64,000 nt of DNA. Source: Lysobacter sp. GTDB taxonomy: Bacteria; Pseudomonadota; Gammaproteobacteria; Xanthomonadales; Xanthomonadaceae. Position numbers and translations under genes: made by a program. Where the stretch lies: positions 18,076 to 82,075 of the forward strand of contig JASLDW010000016.1 of NCBI GenBank assembly GCA_030151365.1. The letters are read 5' to 3'. How positions within the stretch are numbered: the stretch's first letter is position 1; every line of letters begins with the position of its first letter. The notes beneath the pieces were generated by a model that had not been told where the DNA came from, did no database searches, and was given only the letters and a program-made list of their open reading frames with translations. This document shows positions 33,597 through 42,320 of this stretch, in pieces.

Positions 33597-34805
33597 ATGC
33601 CGGATCACGTCACGAAACCAGCACGCCTCGACATGCGCTTGCGAGCGCTGTATGCGCTGCGGGAATTCTTCCGCCTGGAAGCGGCGGGCGGGCTGTTGTT
33701 GATCGTGGCGGCGGCCATGGCGCTGGCGGTCGCCAATTCGCCGTGGCAAAGCCTGTACATGGAATGGCGCGCCCACGCCTTGCACTGGATCAACGACGGC
33801 CTGATGGCGGTGTTCTTCCTGCTGGTGGCGCTGGAAATCAAGCGCGAAACCGTGTCGGGACAATTATCCGGTCGCGGCCGGCTATGGCTGCCGGTGGCCT
33901 GCGCCTTCGGCGGCATGGTCGTTCCGGGCATCCTCTATGTCGCGCTGTCGAATGCCGATCCTGGCGCGCAACGTGGCTGGGCGATTCCGACCGCCACCGA
34001 CATCGCGTTCTCGCTCGGCGTGCTGGCGCTGCTTGGTCGTCGTGCGCCGACTGCGTTGCGCCTGCTGCTGTCGACGATCGCCGTCGCCGACGATCTCGGC
34101 GCGATCCTGATCATTGTGCTGTTCTACGCCGGGCAGTTGTCGTGGCTGGCGTTGGCGGGCGCGCTGTTGGCTTGGCTGTTCATGGTCGCGCTGAACCGGC
34201 GGGGCATCCGCAGCGCGTGGCCATACCTGTTGGTCGGCGTGGCGATGTGGATCTGCCTCCTGCACTCGGGCGTGCATGCGACGCTGGCGGGCGTGGCCAC
34301 GGGGATGATGATTCCGCATCGCGCGGGCAACGATGACGACACCGGCACGCCGCTCGAATCGCTCGAACACGCGCTGCACCCATGGGTGGCCTATGCGGTC
34401 CTGCCGCTGTTCGCCTTCGCCAACGCGGGCTTGTCGTTGCATGGCCTGCGGTTGAACGATCTCGCGCAGGGCGTACCCCTCGCGGTGATCGTCGGACTCG
34501 CCGTCGGCAAGCCGCTCGGCATCTGCGCCGGCGCCGTGCTCTGCCATGGCACGCGCGTCTCGAGGTTGCCATCGGACATCCCGTTGCGTGCATTGCCCGG
34601 ACTCGGAATGCTCTGCGGCATCGGCTTCACCATGAGCCTGTTCATCGCCTCGCTGGCGTTCGCCGGAGATGGTCCGCGTTTCGACGGCGCGGTGCTCGGC
34701 GTGCTGTGCGGATCGTTGGTCTCGGCATTGCTCGGGCTGGCGTGGCTGCGGTTCGTCCCGCGCCGCGTCGATCAGGTTTCCGGCGCCGGCGACGAGATCG
34801 CCTGA
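33597..34805 (+). CDS. nhaA: Na+/H+ antiporter NhaA
   Basis: A 402-residue inner-membrane antiporter exchanging sodium for protons at alkaline pH. It shows NhaA landmarks: FFRLEAAGGLLLIVAAAMALAVANSP, HWINDGLMAVFFLLVALEIKRE, GWAIPTATDIAFSLGVLALLG and the ion-binding Asp pair in LSTIAVADDLGAILII. Near the end comes GIGFTMSLFIASLAF. Segment count suits twelve helices. The C-terminal 34 bases of the gene overlap the end of the convergent EamA transporter gene. Its promoter region is shared with the divergent hypothetical gene. Confidence 0.94.
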   Translation: MPDHVTKPARLDMRLRALYALREFFRLEAAGGLLLIVAAAMALAVANSPWQSLYMEWRAHALHWINDGLMAVFFLLVALEIKRETVSGQLSGRGRLWLPVACAFGGMVVPGILYVALSNADPGAQRGWAIPTATDIAFSLGVLALLGRRAPTALRLLLSTIAVADDLGAILIIVLFYAGQLSWLALAGALLAWLFMVALNRRGIRSAWPYLLVGVAMWICLLHSGVHATLAGVATGMMIPHRAGNDDDTGTPLESLEHALHPWVAYAVLPLFAFANAGLSLHGLRLNDLAQGVPLAVIVGLAVGKPLGICAGAVLCHGTRVSRLPSDIPLRALPGLGMLCGIGFTMSLFIASLAFAGDGPRFDGAVLGVLCGSLVSALLGLAWLRFVPRRVDQVSGAGDEIA

Positions 34806-35683
34806 CGGCCACGCTGCAATTGGCGAATGGCGATGACGAACACGCCGCCCAGCACCAGTGCGCCCCCGATCCATACCCGCGGTCCCGGCCGGTCGCCGTA
34901 GAAGGCGATGCCCAGCGCCATCGCGAACACCGGCACCAGCAGCAGCCACGGCATCAGTTGTGCGACCGGGCGGTGCTGCACGAGGTGATAGTACAGGCCG
35001 TGGCCGAGCAGCGAGGACACATAGGCCGCGAATGCCGCGCCGAACCATGCCTTCCACGACGCCTGCGGCAGGTGCGCGATCGCGCCCGGTTCCAGCCACG
35101 CGCTCAACGCCAATAACGGAAGGATGCTGAGCGCGGCCATCCAGCCCTGCTGAGACCATACGCTGATGCCGGACTGTCCCTTCATCACGATGGTGGCGAT
35201 TGCGAGCATCAATGCCGCCACCAACATCGCCACCGACGCCATCGGTTTCGCCAATACGTCGGGATCGAGGCCAAGCACCAGCACGCCGATGAAGCTCACG
35301 GCGATCGCCGCGCCGGTGCGCCAGCCGAAGCGTTCGCCGAGCAGCCACCACGCCAGCAGCGTCGTCATCGGCACATAGCTCTGCATCAGGATGGCGGGCG
35401 ACGCCAGCTGTCCGGCCAGTTTCACCGCGACGAAGCCGAGGGTGAAATGCAGCACGCCGATCAGCAACGAACTGGCCATCAATCGCGGCCATTGTTCACG
35501 CGGCGGTCGCCGCATCAGCGGCAACAACACGACCAGCAACAGGATGAAGCGCAACGCGGTGAACAGGATCGGCGGTACCTCGCGCAGCGCGATCGCCGAG
35601 GTCAGGAAATTGCAGGCCCAAGTCAGGCAGACCAGCATCAGCAGGACGATGTCGCGCCCGCGCAGCTCGCCGCCTGCCGCCAT
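34772..35683 (-). CDS. EamA/DMT-family transporter
   Basis: A 303-residue inner-membrane protein of the drug/metabolite transporter superfamily with two EamA repeats and about ten hydrophobic helices. Typical segments are LLMLVCLTWACNFLTSAIALREVPPILFTALRFILL, VPMTTLLAWWLLGERFGWRTG and, in repeat two, LMPWLLLVPVFAMALGIAFYGDRPG. Substrate is not predictable; many family members export amino acids or metabolites. The last 34 bases overlap the end of convergent nhaA. It lies 1 base after the DUF962 gene's end, so probably in an operon with that gene and purC. Confidence 0.85.
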   Translation of the reverse strand: MAAGGELRGRDIVLLMLVCLTWACNFLTSAIALREVPPILFTALRFILLLVVLLPLMRRPPREQWPRLMASSLLIGVLHFTLGFVAVKLAGQLASPAILMQSYVPMTTLLAWWLLGERFGWRTGAAIAVSFIGVLVLGLDPDVLAKPMASVAMLVAALMLAIATIVMKGQSGISVWSQQGWMAALSILPLLALSAWLEPGAIAHLPQASWKAWFGAAFAAYVSSLLGHGLYYHLVQHRPVAQLMPWLLLVPVFAMALGIAFYGDRPGPRVWIGGALVLGGVFVIAIRQLQRGRQAISSPAPET

Positions 35684-35684
35684 T

Positions 35685-36164
35685 TCAGTACTTGATGCCG
35701 AGCTTGCGGTAGAGCTTGGCCAGTACCCACAGCGGACCGATCAGCAGATAGGTGAGATCGGTGAAGAAGCTCGGCTTGCGCCCTTCGATCTTGTGGCCGA
35801 CGAACTGGCCGATCCACGCGACCACGAACACCGCCAGCGCGAGCCAGGTCAGCTGCATGCCACCGATCACGCCATGCAGCCAGCGCATGCTCCAGGAAAT
35901 GACGATGAAGGCCAGCAGCATGCCGAGGCCAAGCGGGCGCGACAGGCGGAAGTAGTACGACCACGCGACGAACATCGCCAGCGCCGCCCACAGTCCCTGG
36001 CGAAACAGCGATCCCGGCACCGGGATGCACCACAGCAGCGCGATCACCGACCAGAAGATCGCCGGCACGCAGACCACGTGGATCAACTGGTTGGTTGCGT
36101 TGACGTGATCGCCGGAATAGCTCGAGAACCAGCGATCGACCGGGCGTTCCACATTGGTATTCAT
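35685..36164 (-). CDS. Mpo1-like (DUF962) membrane protein
   Basis: A 159-residue integral membrane protein of the DUF962/YGL010w family, whose yeast member Mpo1 is an iron-dependent 2-hydroxy fatty acid alpha-oxidase. The sequence has the family pattern: SYSGDHVNATNQLIHVVCVPAIFWSVIALLW, RPLGLGMLLAFIVISWSMRWLHG, and WIGQFVGHKIEGRKPSFFTDLTYLLIGPLWVL. The His residues of NQLIHVVCVP and QFVGHKIEG are the likely metal ligands. Four helices are visible. It overlaps the purC stop by 4 bases and precedes the EamA gene, so the three genes are probably one operon. Confidence 0.87.
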   Translation of the reverse strand: MNTNVERPVDRWFSSYSGDHVNATNQLIHVVCVPAIFWSVIALLWCIPVPGSLFRQGLWAALAMFVAWSYYFRLSRPLGLGMLLAFIVISWSMRWLHGVIGGMQLTWLALAVFVVAWIGQFVGHKIEGRKPSFFTDLTYLLIGPLWVLAKLYRKLGIKY

Positions 36165-37054
36165 GCTTCGATTCCTGCAAGGCGTTGCAGTGCTTCCGCG
36201 TACTTGGCGCGCGTTTTCGCGATGACGTCGGCGGGCACGTGCGGGCCCGGCGCGCGCTTGTTCCAGTCCAGCGTTTCCAGATAGTCGCGGATGAACTGCT
36301 TGTCGTAGCTTGGCGGGCTGGTGCCGACCTGGTAGCTGTCGGCCGGCCAGTAGCGCGACGAATCCGGCGTCAGCAGTTCGTCCATCACGTACAACGTGCC
36401 GTTTTCATCGGTGCCGAATTCGAACTTGGTGTCGGCGAGGATGATGCCGCGTTCGGCGGCGTAATCGCGCGCCCATGAATACAGCTTCAGCGTGGCATCG
36501 CGCACCTGCGTTGCCAGCGATTCGCCGACCAGCGACACCGCGGTGGCGAAATCGATGTTCTCATCATGGTCGCCGACCGCCGCCTTGGTCGACGGGGTGA
36601 AGATCGCTTCCGGCAACTGCTGCGCCTGCTGCAATCCCGCCGGCAATTCGATGCCGCTGACCTTGCCGGTCGCCTGGTAATCCTTCCAGCCGCTGCCGAT
36701 CAGGTAGCCGCGCGCGATGCATTCCACCGGAACGGGCTTGAGCTTTTTCGTCACCACGCTGCGCCTGGCGTACAGCGCCGGATCGACGCCGGCCGGCAGC
36801 ACGCCGGCGACGTCGTCGCCGGTCAGGTGGTTGGGGAGGAGGTGCGTGGTCCTGGCGAACCAGAAATTGCTGATCTGGGTCAGCATCTCGCCCTTGCCGG
36901 GGATGGGATCGGGCAGCACCACGTCGAATGCGGAGAGGCGATCGCTGGCGACCATCAGCAGGCGGCCATCGTGCAGGTCGTAGACATCGCGGACCTTGCC
37001 GCGATGGATCAGGTCGAGACCGGGCAGGTCGGATTGCGAGAGGGTGGTGGCCAC
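36161..37054 (-). CDS. purC: Phosphoribosylaminoimidazole-succinocarboxamide synthase
   Basis: SAICAR synthetase joins aspartate to the imidazole carboxylate in purine synthesis. The 297-residue protein has IHRGKVRDVYDLHDGRLLMVASDRLSAFDVVLPDPIPGKG (nucleotide-binding start), VECIARGYLIGSGWKDYQ, and FEFGTDENGTLYVMDELLTPDSSRYWP. I chose a GTG start (VATTLSQSDLPGLDL), with GGAG six bases before it; this gives the normal family length, whereas the longer frame runs into the divergent DnaJ gene. Its stop overlaps the ATG of the DUF962 gene (ATGA). Confidence 0.93.
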   Translation of the reverse strand: MATTLSQSDLPGLDLIHRGKVRDVYDLHDGRLLMVASDRLSAFDVVLPDPIPGKGEMLTQISNFWFARTTHLLPNHLTGDDVAGVLPAGVDPALYARRSVVTKKLKPVPVECIARGYLIGSGWKDYQATGKVSGIELPAGLQQAQQLPEAIFTPSTKAAVGDHDENIDFATAVSLVGESLATQVRDATLKLYSWARDYAAERGIILADTKFEFGTDENGTLYVMDELLTPDSSRYWPADSYQVGTSPPSYDKQFIRDYLETLDWNKRAPGPHVPADVIAKTRAKYAEALQRLAGIEA

Positions 37055-37108
37055 GCGGGACTCCGGCAAAAAACCATTGTATCGGGCTGCTGGCGACGGG
37101 CGGGTATC

Positions 37109-37477
37109 ATGTCGCGTATGGCTGGGAACTGGACGGGACGGGCGATCGCTGCCGCGGCGGGCGCCCTGCTGATGCGCGGCAATCCGCTGGTCGGCGCCCT
37201 GATCGGCGTGCTGTTGTGGATCTTCGCGCTCGAGCGCCGGGTTTCCGCACTTCGGACACCTGCTGACGACGCCGGCGACGATCCTTGGGTCGTCCTCGAC
37301 GTGAGTCCACAGGCTAGCGATGCCGAAATCGATCTGGCGTGGCGGCGCGCGGTCGCCGCCGCCCATCCCGATCGCCACGTCGGTGCCGACGCCCGTACCC
37401 GCGCGGATGCCGAACGACGCATGCACCAGCTCAACGCGGCGCGTCGCCGCATCCAGGCCCTGCGCCGCAACCGTTGA
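37109..37477 (+). CDS. Small membrane protein with J domain
   Basis: A 122-residue protein: a short hydrophobic N-terminal region (about 10-35, AIAAAAGALLMRGNPLVGALIGVLLWIFAL), then a J domain (about 60-120) starting DDPWVVLDVSPQASDAEIDLAWRRAVAAAHPDRH, with the HPD tripeptide that activates Hsp70. It lacks the zinc and C-terminal domains of DnaJ, so it is a membrane-anchored co-chaperone type. It begins divergently from purC and is followed by rpe after 17 bases, possibly in an operon. The start could be 9 bases later (second ATG). Confidence 0.78.
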   Translation: MSRMAGNWTGRAIAAAAGALLMRGNPLVGALIGVLLWIFALERRVSALRTPADDAGDDPWVVLDVSPQASDAEIDLAWRRAVAAAHPDRHVGADARTRADAERRMHQLNAARRRIQALRRNR

Positions 37478-37494
37478 TCCAGGAAACAGATTCC

Positions 37495-38166
37495 ATGCAA
37501 TCCACCGTCATCGCTCCCTCGATCCTGTCCGCCGATTTCGCCCGCCTTGGCGAAGAGGTCGACAAGGTGCTCGCCGCCGGCGCCGACTGGGTGCATTTCG
37601 ACGTGATGGACAACCACTACGTGCCCAACCTCACCATCGGACCGATGGTGTGCGAGGCGCTGCGCAAGCACGGCGTGACCGCGCCGATCGACGTCCACCT
37701 GATGGTCGAGCCGGTCGATGCCCTGGTGCCGATGTTCGCCAAGGCCGGCGCGACCCACATCAGCTTCCATCCCGAAGCCTCGCTCCATCCGCATCGCACC
37801 GTGCAGCTGATCCGCGCCAGCGGCTGCCAGCCCGGCGTGGTGCTGAACCCGGCGACGCCGCTGGACGTGCTCGACTACCTGCTGGAAGACCTCGACTACG
37901 TGCTGCTGATGTCGGTCAATCCCGGTTTCGGCGGCCAGGCCTTCATCCCTTCCACGTTGCGCAAGTTGCGCGAAGTGCGCGCGCGCATCGACGCCCTCGG
38001 CAAGCCGATCCGCCTCGAGGTCGATGGCGGGGTGAAGACCGACAACATCGGTGAAATCGCGGCTGCCGGCGCTGACACGTTCGTCGCCGGTTCGGCCATC
38101 TTCGGGCAGTCCGACTACCGCCAGATCATCGCCGGGATGAAGGCCGCGGTCGCCTCGGTGCGCTGA
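37495..38166 (+). CDS. rpe: Ribulose-phosphate 3-epimerase
   Basis: Interconverts ribulose-5-phosphate and xylulose-5-phosphate in the pentose phosphate pathway. The 223-residue TIM-barrel protein has all landmarks: APSILSADFARLGEEV, WVHFDVMDNHYVPNLTIGP (metal and catalytic Asp), IDVHLMVEPVD, MSVNPGFGGQAFIPSTLRKLREVR and LEVDGGVKTDNI with the second catalytic Asp. The length is normal. It has a fair ribosome site (AGGAAACAG) and lies 17 bases after the J-domain gene. Confidence 0.95.
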   Translation: MQSTVIAPSILSADFARLGEEVDKVLAAGADWVHFDVMDNHYVPNLTIGPMVCEALRKHGVTAPIDVHLMVEPVDALVPMFAKAGATHISFHPEASLHPHRTVQLIRASGCQPGVVLNPATPLDVLDYLLEDLDYVLLMSVNPGFGGQAFIPSTLRKLREVRARIDALGKPIRLEVDGGVKTDNIGEIAAAGADTFVAGSAIFGQSDYRQIIAGMKAAVASVR

Positions 38167-38374
38167 AAAAGGTGGAGGCTCCATCCCCCGCGTTTCTTCC
38201 CTGCGATGGCCTTCCATGCTGCAGGTGCGTCATGACGCGCGAATGACACCGCGCCCTGACATGACCAAATGTTCATGTTGGGGCAAACCTGCGGGCACCC
38301 CTCCCGGAGCAGAGTGATTCCACGGTGGATGTCCACCGCATGCTGCACCCCCACACAGTCATGAGGAAGTTCAA

Positions 38375-38608
38375 ATGAAGCTCTCCGCCCTGCTGTTCGC
38401 CGGCCTGCTCGCCTTCGGCGCCAATGTCGCCTTCGCCCAGGACGCCACCCCGGCGCCTGCCGCCGCCCCGGCTTCCGATGCCAAGCCAATGGCGAAGCAT
38501 CATCACAAGAAGATGCATCACAAGAAGCATCACAAGCACCACAAGGCTGCCGCCGCCAAGACCGATGCCGGCATGGATGCACCCAAGGACGCGACCCCGG
38601 CCAAGTAA
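38375..38608 (+). CDS. Small secreted His/Lys-rich protein
   Basis: A 77-residue product with a signal peptide (1-21, VAFAQ) and an Ala/Pro stretch. The core, at about residues 40-57, alternates His pairs and triplets with Lys (nine His in 17 residues), then comes an Ala/Asp tail. Such His-rich periplasmic peptides often bind copper, nickel or zinc; no enzyme motif exists. An imperfect dyad (CATGA and TCATG arms, 38260-38277) and a 7-bp hairpin (38323-38338) lie in the 200-base upstream region. A strong terminator follows. The two-component system 400 bases downstream resembles metal-responsive CusR/CusS-type pairs, which fits but does not prove a link. Confidence 0.7.
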   Translation: MKLSALLFAGLLAFGANVAFAQDATPAPAAAPASDAKPMAKHHHKKMHHKKHHKHHKAAAAKTDAGMDAPKDATPAK

Positions 38609-38660
38609 GGGACGCGCACCCGATGCGGGGCCGCAGGGCGCCCGCATCGCGGGAACAACG

Positions 38661-38685
38661 AACCGCCCGCCCTGCGCGGGCGGTT
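38661..38685 (+). terminator. Intrinsic terminator after the His-rich gene
   Basis: A perfect 10-bp stem (AACCGCCCGC / GCGGGCGGTT) with loop CCTGC, followed by a TT-rich tail. It lies 50 bases after the His-rich gene and just before the next ribosome site. Confidence 0.85.
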
Positions 38686-38710
38686 TTGTCTTGAGGGAGT
38701 GGAGGTCGGG

Positions 38711-38998
38711 ATGATGTGGCGGGCGGTATTCATCGCGATGGCATTGGTGCTGGTGGGCGCGTCCGCGCACGCCGTCCCCGTCGCCGTGCAGACCACGGCG
38801 ACCGAGCCTGCCGCCGCCGCGATCGATCCCGTCGATCCCGGCAATGGTGGCGCCCATGCCCGCAAGAAAGTGTTGCGCCGTTGCGCGCGCCGCAGCCGCC
38901 TCGGCATCTGCGAGCGCTGGAACATGCCGAAGTCGGCGTTGCCGGTCGCGAAGCCCGATCCGGCGCCCGATGCACGAAACGCACCGGCGAAGCATTAA
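38711..38998 (+). CDS. Small secreted basic protein, unknown function
   Basis: A 95-residue protein with a signal peptide (to about residue 20, SAHA). The mature part has an Ala/Asp-rich portion followed by a basic RKKVLRRCARRSRLGICERW segment with two Cys, and a Pro/Ala tail. No recognised family. The start has GGAGG five bases upstream. It ends 32 bases before the response regulator gene and may be co-transcribed with it, possibly as a small partner or target of that sensor pair. Confidence 0.5.
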   Translation: MMWRAVFIAMALVLVGASAHAVPVAVQTTATEPAAAAIDPVDPGNGGAHARKKVLRRCARRSRLGICERWNMPKSALPVAKPDPAPDARNAPAKH

Positions 38999-39030
38999 GC
39001 TCGCGGTTCCATCCGAAGCGGAGTTGATGC

Positions 39031-39705
39031 ATGCGCATCCTGATCATCGAGGACGATACGCAGACGGCGGATTTCGTCCTCAAGGGATTGCGCGAGGATG
39101 GCCACACCGTCGACGGCGCCAGTGACGGCCGCGAAGGCCTGTTCCTCGCCACGACCGAGCAATACGACGCCATCGTCATGGACAGGATGCTGCCGGCGCT
39201 CGATGGCCTGACCGTGCTGCGCACCCTGCGCGGTGCCGGCAACCGCACGCCGGTCCTGCTGCTCACCGCGCTCGGCGATGTCGAGCATCGCGTCGAGGGC
39301 CTGCGCGCCGGCGCCGACGATTACCTCGCCAAGCCCTTCGCCTATGCCGAACTGAGCGCGCGCCTCGACAGCATCGCGCGCCGCGGCAATTCCGGCGGTT
39401 CCGAACCGGTACGGCTCAAGGTCGCCGATCTCGAACTCGACCTGCTCAAGCGCGAAGCCATTCGCGCCGGCAAGCGCATCGAACTCCAGCCGCGCGAATT
39501 CCGCCTGCTCGAATACCTGATGCGCCACGCCGGCCGCGTCGTCACCCGCACCATGCTGCTGGAATCGGTGTGGGACTACCACTTCGATCCGCAGACCAAC
39601 GTCATCGACGTCCACATCAGCCGCCTGCGCCAGAAGATCGACAACGGCTTCGATCGCCCGCTGCTGCAAACGGTGCGTGGCGCCGGTTATCGATTGGACG
39701 GCTAG
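39031..39705 (+). CDS. OmpR-family response regulator (CusR/CopR-like)
   Basis: A 224-residue two-component regulator. Receiver domain: IIEDD start, phospho-Asp in AIVMDRMLPALDGL, Thr in LLLTALG and Lys in YLAKPF. Winged-helix domain: REAIRAGKRIELQPREFRLLEYLMRHAGRVVTRTMLLESVWDYHFDPQTNVIDVHISRLRQKID and the wing RGAGYRLDG. The VWDYHFDPQTNVIDVHISRLR segment is typical of the heavy-metal subgroup. The partner kinase follows after 6 bases. A metal link is inferred from sequence type and the neighbouring His-rich protein. Confidence 0.88.
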   Translation: MRILIIEDDTQTADFVLKGLREDGHTVDGASDGREGLFLATTEQYDAIVMDRMLPALDGLTVLRTLRGAGNRTPVLLLTALGDVEHRVEGLRAGADDYLAKPFAYAELSARLDSIARRGNSGGSEPVRLKVADLELDLLKREAIRAGKRIELQPREFRLLEYLMRHAGRVVTRTMLLESVWDYHFDPQTNVIDVHISRLRQKIDNGFDRPLLQTVRGAGYRLDG

Positions 39706-39711
39706 GCCCCG

Positions 39712-41103
39712 ATGACTGCATGGCCGTGGCGTTCCACCAGCCGGCGCCTCGCATTGATGGTGTCGGCGGCCTTCCTGCTGGCCTTCATGCTGATCGGCGC
39801 CGGCGTGTATTTCGGCGTGTCGGTATTGCTCGAGAAGGACAGCCAGGACGTGCTGCGCCTGCAGACCGCCGGGCTCCTCGACGTCGCGCGTTCGGGCGGC
39901 ATGCCGGCCCTGCGCCAGGAAGTGCAGTCGCGCACCGAACAGCCTGACGATCCCGACAGCGCGTTCGCGTTGTGGGACGCCAATGGTCGCCTGCTGGCGG
40001 GCACCGCGCTGCCGTTGCCCGCCGGCGGCACCGCTGCGGCCATCGGCGCCAGCCACAGCTACGAGTTTTCCGACGAAGACACCGACGACGATGCCCGCAC
40101 GATGGCGCATGCCACGCCGCTTGGCGATGGCAGCGTGCTGGTGGTGGCCCTGCGCACGCGCGCGCAGGACGGTTTCCGGCGACTGATGCTGCGCACGTCG
40201 GTCGCGGCGCTGGTCGCGGCCATCGGGCTCGGCATGCTGCTGGGCTGGCTGGTCACGCGCCTGGTGAACGAACGCCTGCGCGCGCTCGATGCCACCGTGC
40301 AACGCATCACCGCCGGCGACATGACCCAGCGCGTCCGCGCCGACGGCAGCGGCGATGCCTTCGATCTCATCGCCCAGCGCGTCAACAGCATGCTCGACCG
40401 CATCAACGGCCTGATGGAGGGCGTGCGTGCGGCCACCGACCACATCGCCCACGACTTGCGCACGCCGCTGACGCGCCTGCGCAACCGCCTCGACGATTTG
40501 CGCGAGGGCGCGGAGCCGGGATCGCCGCAACGGACATCGCTGGACACCGCGGTCAATGACACCGACCAGTTGCTCGGCACCTTCGCCGGGTTGCTGCGGT
40601 TGTCGCGCATCGAAGCGCAGCAGACCCCGTTGCCGGACGCCCCGCGCGTTGCGCTGTGGCCGTTGCTGGAAGACGCGCAGGACATGTACGCGCCGATCGC
40701 CGCCGAGCGCGGCATCGACATCGAACTGGCCGGCGAAGCGGTGGATGCGCAGGGCGATGCCGACCAGCTATTCCAGATGGTGCTGAACCTGCTCGACAAC
40801 GCGATCAAGTACGCGCCCGACGGCAGCCTGGTGCGGCTCGCGGCGCGGCAGCACGGCCCGGTCGTCGTCATCGATGTCGCCGACCAGGGCGCCGGCATCC
40901 CGGAGGAAGATCGCCTGCGCGTGTTCGACCGCTTCGAACGCCTGGAGGCGCATCGCGGTTCGCCGGGCAGCGGGCTGGGCCTCAGCCTCGTGCGCGCGAT
41001 CGTCACCCGCCATGGCGGTCGCATCGAATTGCTCGACCATGACGCTCGGAATTCGAGCAGGGGCCTGCTGGTCCGGGTTACCCTTCCACGCGCCGCTGCC
41101 TGA
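39712..41103 (+). CDS. Sensor histidine kinase
   Basis: A 463-residue inner-membrane kinase, partner of the preceding regulator. One membrane helix near residues 14-36, a periplasmic sensor region of about 120 residues, a second helix near 163-185, then a HAMP domain (LVNERLRALDATVQRITAGDMTQRV). The dimerisation box has the catalytic His in TDHIAHDLRTPLTRLRNRL. The ATPase domain shows NLLDNAIKYAPDG, DQGAGIPEEDRLRVFDRFERL and GSGLGLSLVRAIVTRHGGRIEL. It begins 6 bases after the regulator's stop, so the genes are co-transcribed. Confidence 0.88.
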   Translation: MTAWPWRSTSRRLALMVSAAFLLAFMLIGAGVYFGVSVLLEKDSQDVLRLQTAGLLDVARSGGMPALRQEVQSRTEQPDDPDSAFALWDANGRLLAGTALPLPAGGTAAAIGASHSYEFSDEDTDDDARTMAHATPLGDGSVLVVALRTRAQDGFRRLMLRTSVAALVAAIGLGMLLGWLVTRLVNERLRALDATVQRITAGDMTQRVRADGSGDAFDLIAQRVNSMLDRINGLMEGVRAATDHIAHDLRTPLTRLRNRLDDLREGAEPGSPQRTSLDTAVNDTDQLLGTFAGLLRLSRIEAQQTPLPDAPRVALWPLLEDAQDMYAPIAAERGIDIELAGEAVDAQGDADQLFQMVLNLLDNAIKYAPDGSLVRLAARQHGPVVVIDVADQGAGIPEEDRLRVFDRFERLEAHRGSPGSGLGLSLVRAIVTRHGGRIELLDHDARNSSRGLLVRVTLPRAAA

Positions 41104-41120
41104 TCCCCCGCCTGCACGCC

Positions 41121-41840
41121 ATGCCCGATCCCGGACATTTCATCGTTTTCGATTTCGACCACACACTTTACGACGGCGATTCCGGCAGCCATCTGTTCGC
41201 GTGGCTGATCCGCCGCGCGTGGTGGCGACGCCTGCTCGCGCTGCTGATCGCGCCGGTGGCGGGACCGATGGTGGCGTGGCTGCCGACGCGCCGCCATGGC
41301 ATCTCGGCATTCGTCTGGGCCGGAACGGTGGGGATGCATCGCAGCCGCGACCTCGACGCGCTGATCGACGAATACGTCGCCATCCACGCCGATGAAATCC
41401 GCAGGCGCCTGCTGCCGGATGCGCTCAAGGTGCTGCATTTGCATCGCGCCCGCGGCGACACCGTGATCGTCGCGACCGGCGCGCCGCCGGAACTCGCGCG
41501 CGCCATCCTCGATTTCGTAGCCCACGACGACCTTCCGGTGATCGGTACCGAGATCGGGCCGCGTTTCGGCGGCGTGGTGGCGACGCGCCACTGCCATCAC
41601 GCGATGAAGATGGCGATGATCCGCGATGCCGGCTACACCGCGTCCATCGATGCCGCCTACAGCGACAGCACCGCCGATCTGCCCCTGCTGTTGTCGGCGC
41701 GGCGCCCGGTGGTGGTGAATCCGAAGCCGGGTTCGGTGGAGATATTCCGGCGCTTGCTGCGCCCGGATACCCCGATCCTCAACTGGGGCTGCCCCGGCCG
41801 TGCCGGCGATCCCGATCCCGGGGCGATGGCGCGCGGTTGA
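41121..41840 (+). CDS. HAD-IB family phosphatase-like protein
   Basis: A 239-residue haloacid-dehalogenase-fold protein. The nucleophile/acid pair is D11 and D13 in FDFDHTLYDGDSG. The Ser/Thr motif is in VATGAPPELA and the C-terminal Asp motif in AAYSDSTADLPLLL. The insertion after residue 25 fits the SerB-like HAD-IB subgroup, which includes phosphatidylglycerophosphate and phosphoserine phosphatases. The substrate is uncertain. It lies 17 bases after the kinase gene on the same strand. Confidence 0.78.
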   Translation: MPDPGHFIVFDFDHTLYDGDSGSHLFAWLIRRAWWRRLLALLIAPVAGPMVAWLPTRRHGISAFVWAGTVGMHRSRDLDALIDEYVAIHADEIRRRLLPDALKVLHLHRARGDTVIVATGAPPELARAILDFVAHDDLPVIGTEIGPRFGGVVATRHCHHAMKMAMIRDAGYTASIDAAYSDSTADLPLLLSARRPVVVNPKPGSVEIFRRLLRPDTPILNWGCPGRAGDPDPGAMARG

Positions 41841-41849
41841 GGCGGATGC

Positions 41850-42317
41850 TCAGGCGGCGCCGAGGTATTTGACGAAACGGACGGTGCCGTCGCTGTAGTT
41901 GTTGTCGCGGTAGAACTTGTGGGCGTCGGTGCGCTGCGATCCGCTGGTCAGCTCGATGCGGGCGGCGCCGGCGGCGCGTGCGCGGCGCTCGGCTTCGCGC
42001 AGCAACTGGCGGCCGATGCCGCGACCCTGCGCTTCGGTCGTCACCACCAGGGCGGTGATGCGGCAGGTCGTGGTATCCAGCGGCAGGTAATACATGAAGT
42101 CGAGGGCGATCAGTCCGGAGACCGCGCCGTCGGCGCCACGCGCCAGCACCAGCGTCTGGCGATCGTTCTCGATGATGGTGAGGATGCGGTTGGCCGCGTC
42201 CTGGCGATCGCAGGGATAGCCGAGCGTGGTGAGCAGGGAGGCGACGTCCTCGGCGTCCATCACCGAGGCCAACCGCAGGTCGGCTTCGGGCAGGACGCCG
42301 TGGGGATCGCGGGTCAC
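41850..42317 (-). CDS. GNAT-family N-acetyltransferase
   Basis: A 155-residue acetyltransferase. The acetyl-CoA pyrophosphate-binding loop is in ITALVVTTEAQGRGIGRQLLREAERRARAAGAARIEL (Q/R-G-x-G-x pattern, RGIGRQLL). The C-terminal segment QRTDAHKFYRDNNYSDGTVRFVKYL matches typical GNAT ends. The acceptor molecule cannot be predicted. It lies 3 bases after the end of clp on the same strand, so it may be co-transcribed with clp. Confidence 0.85.
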   Translation of the reverse strand: MTRDPHGVLPEADLRLASVMDAEDVASLLTTLGYPCDRQDAANRILTIIENDRQTLVLARGADGAVSGLIALDFMYYLPLDTTTCRITALVVTTEAQGRGIGRQLLREAERRARAAGAARIELTSGSQRTDAHKFYRDNNYSDGTVRFVKYLGAA

Positions 42318-42320
42318 GCC

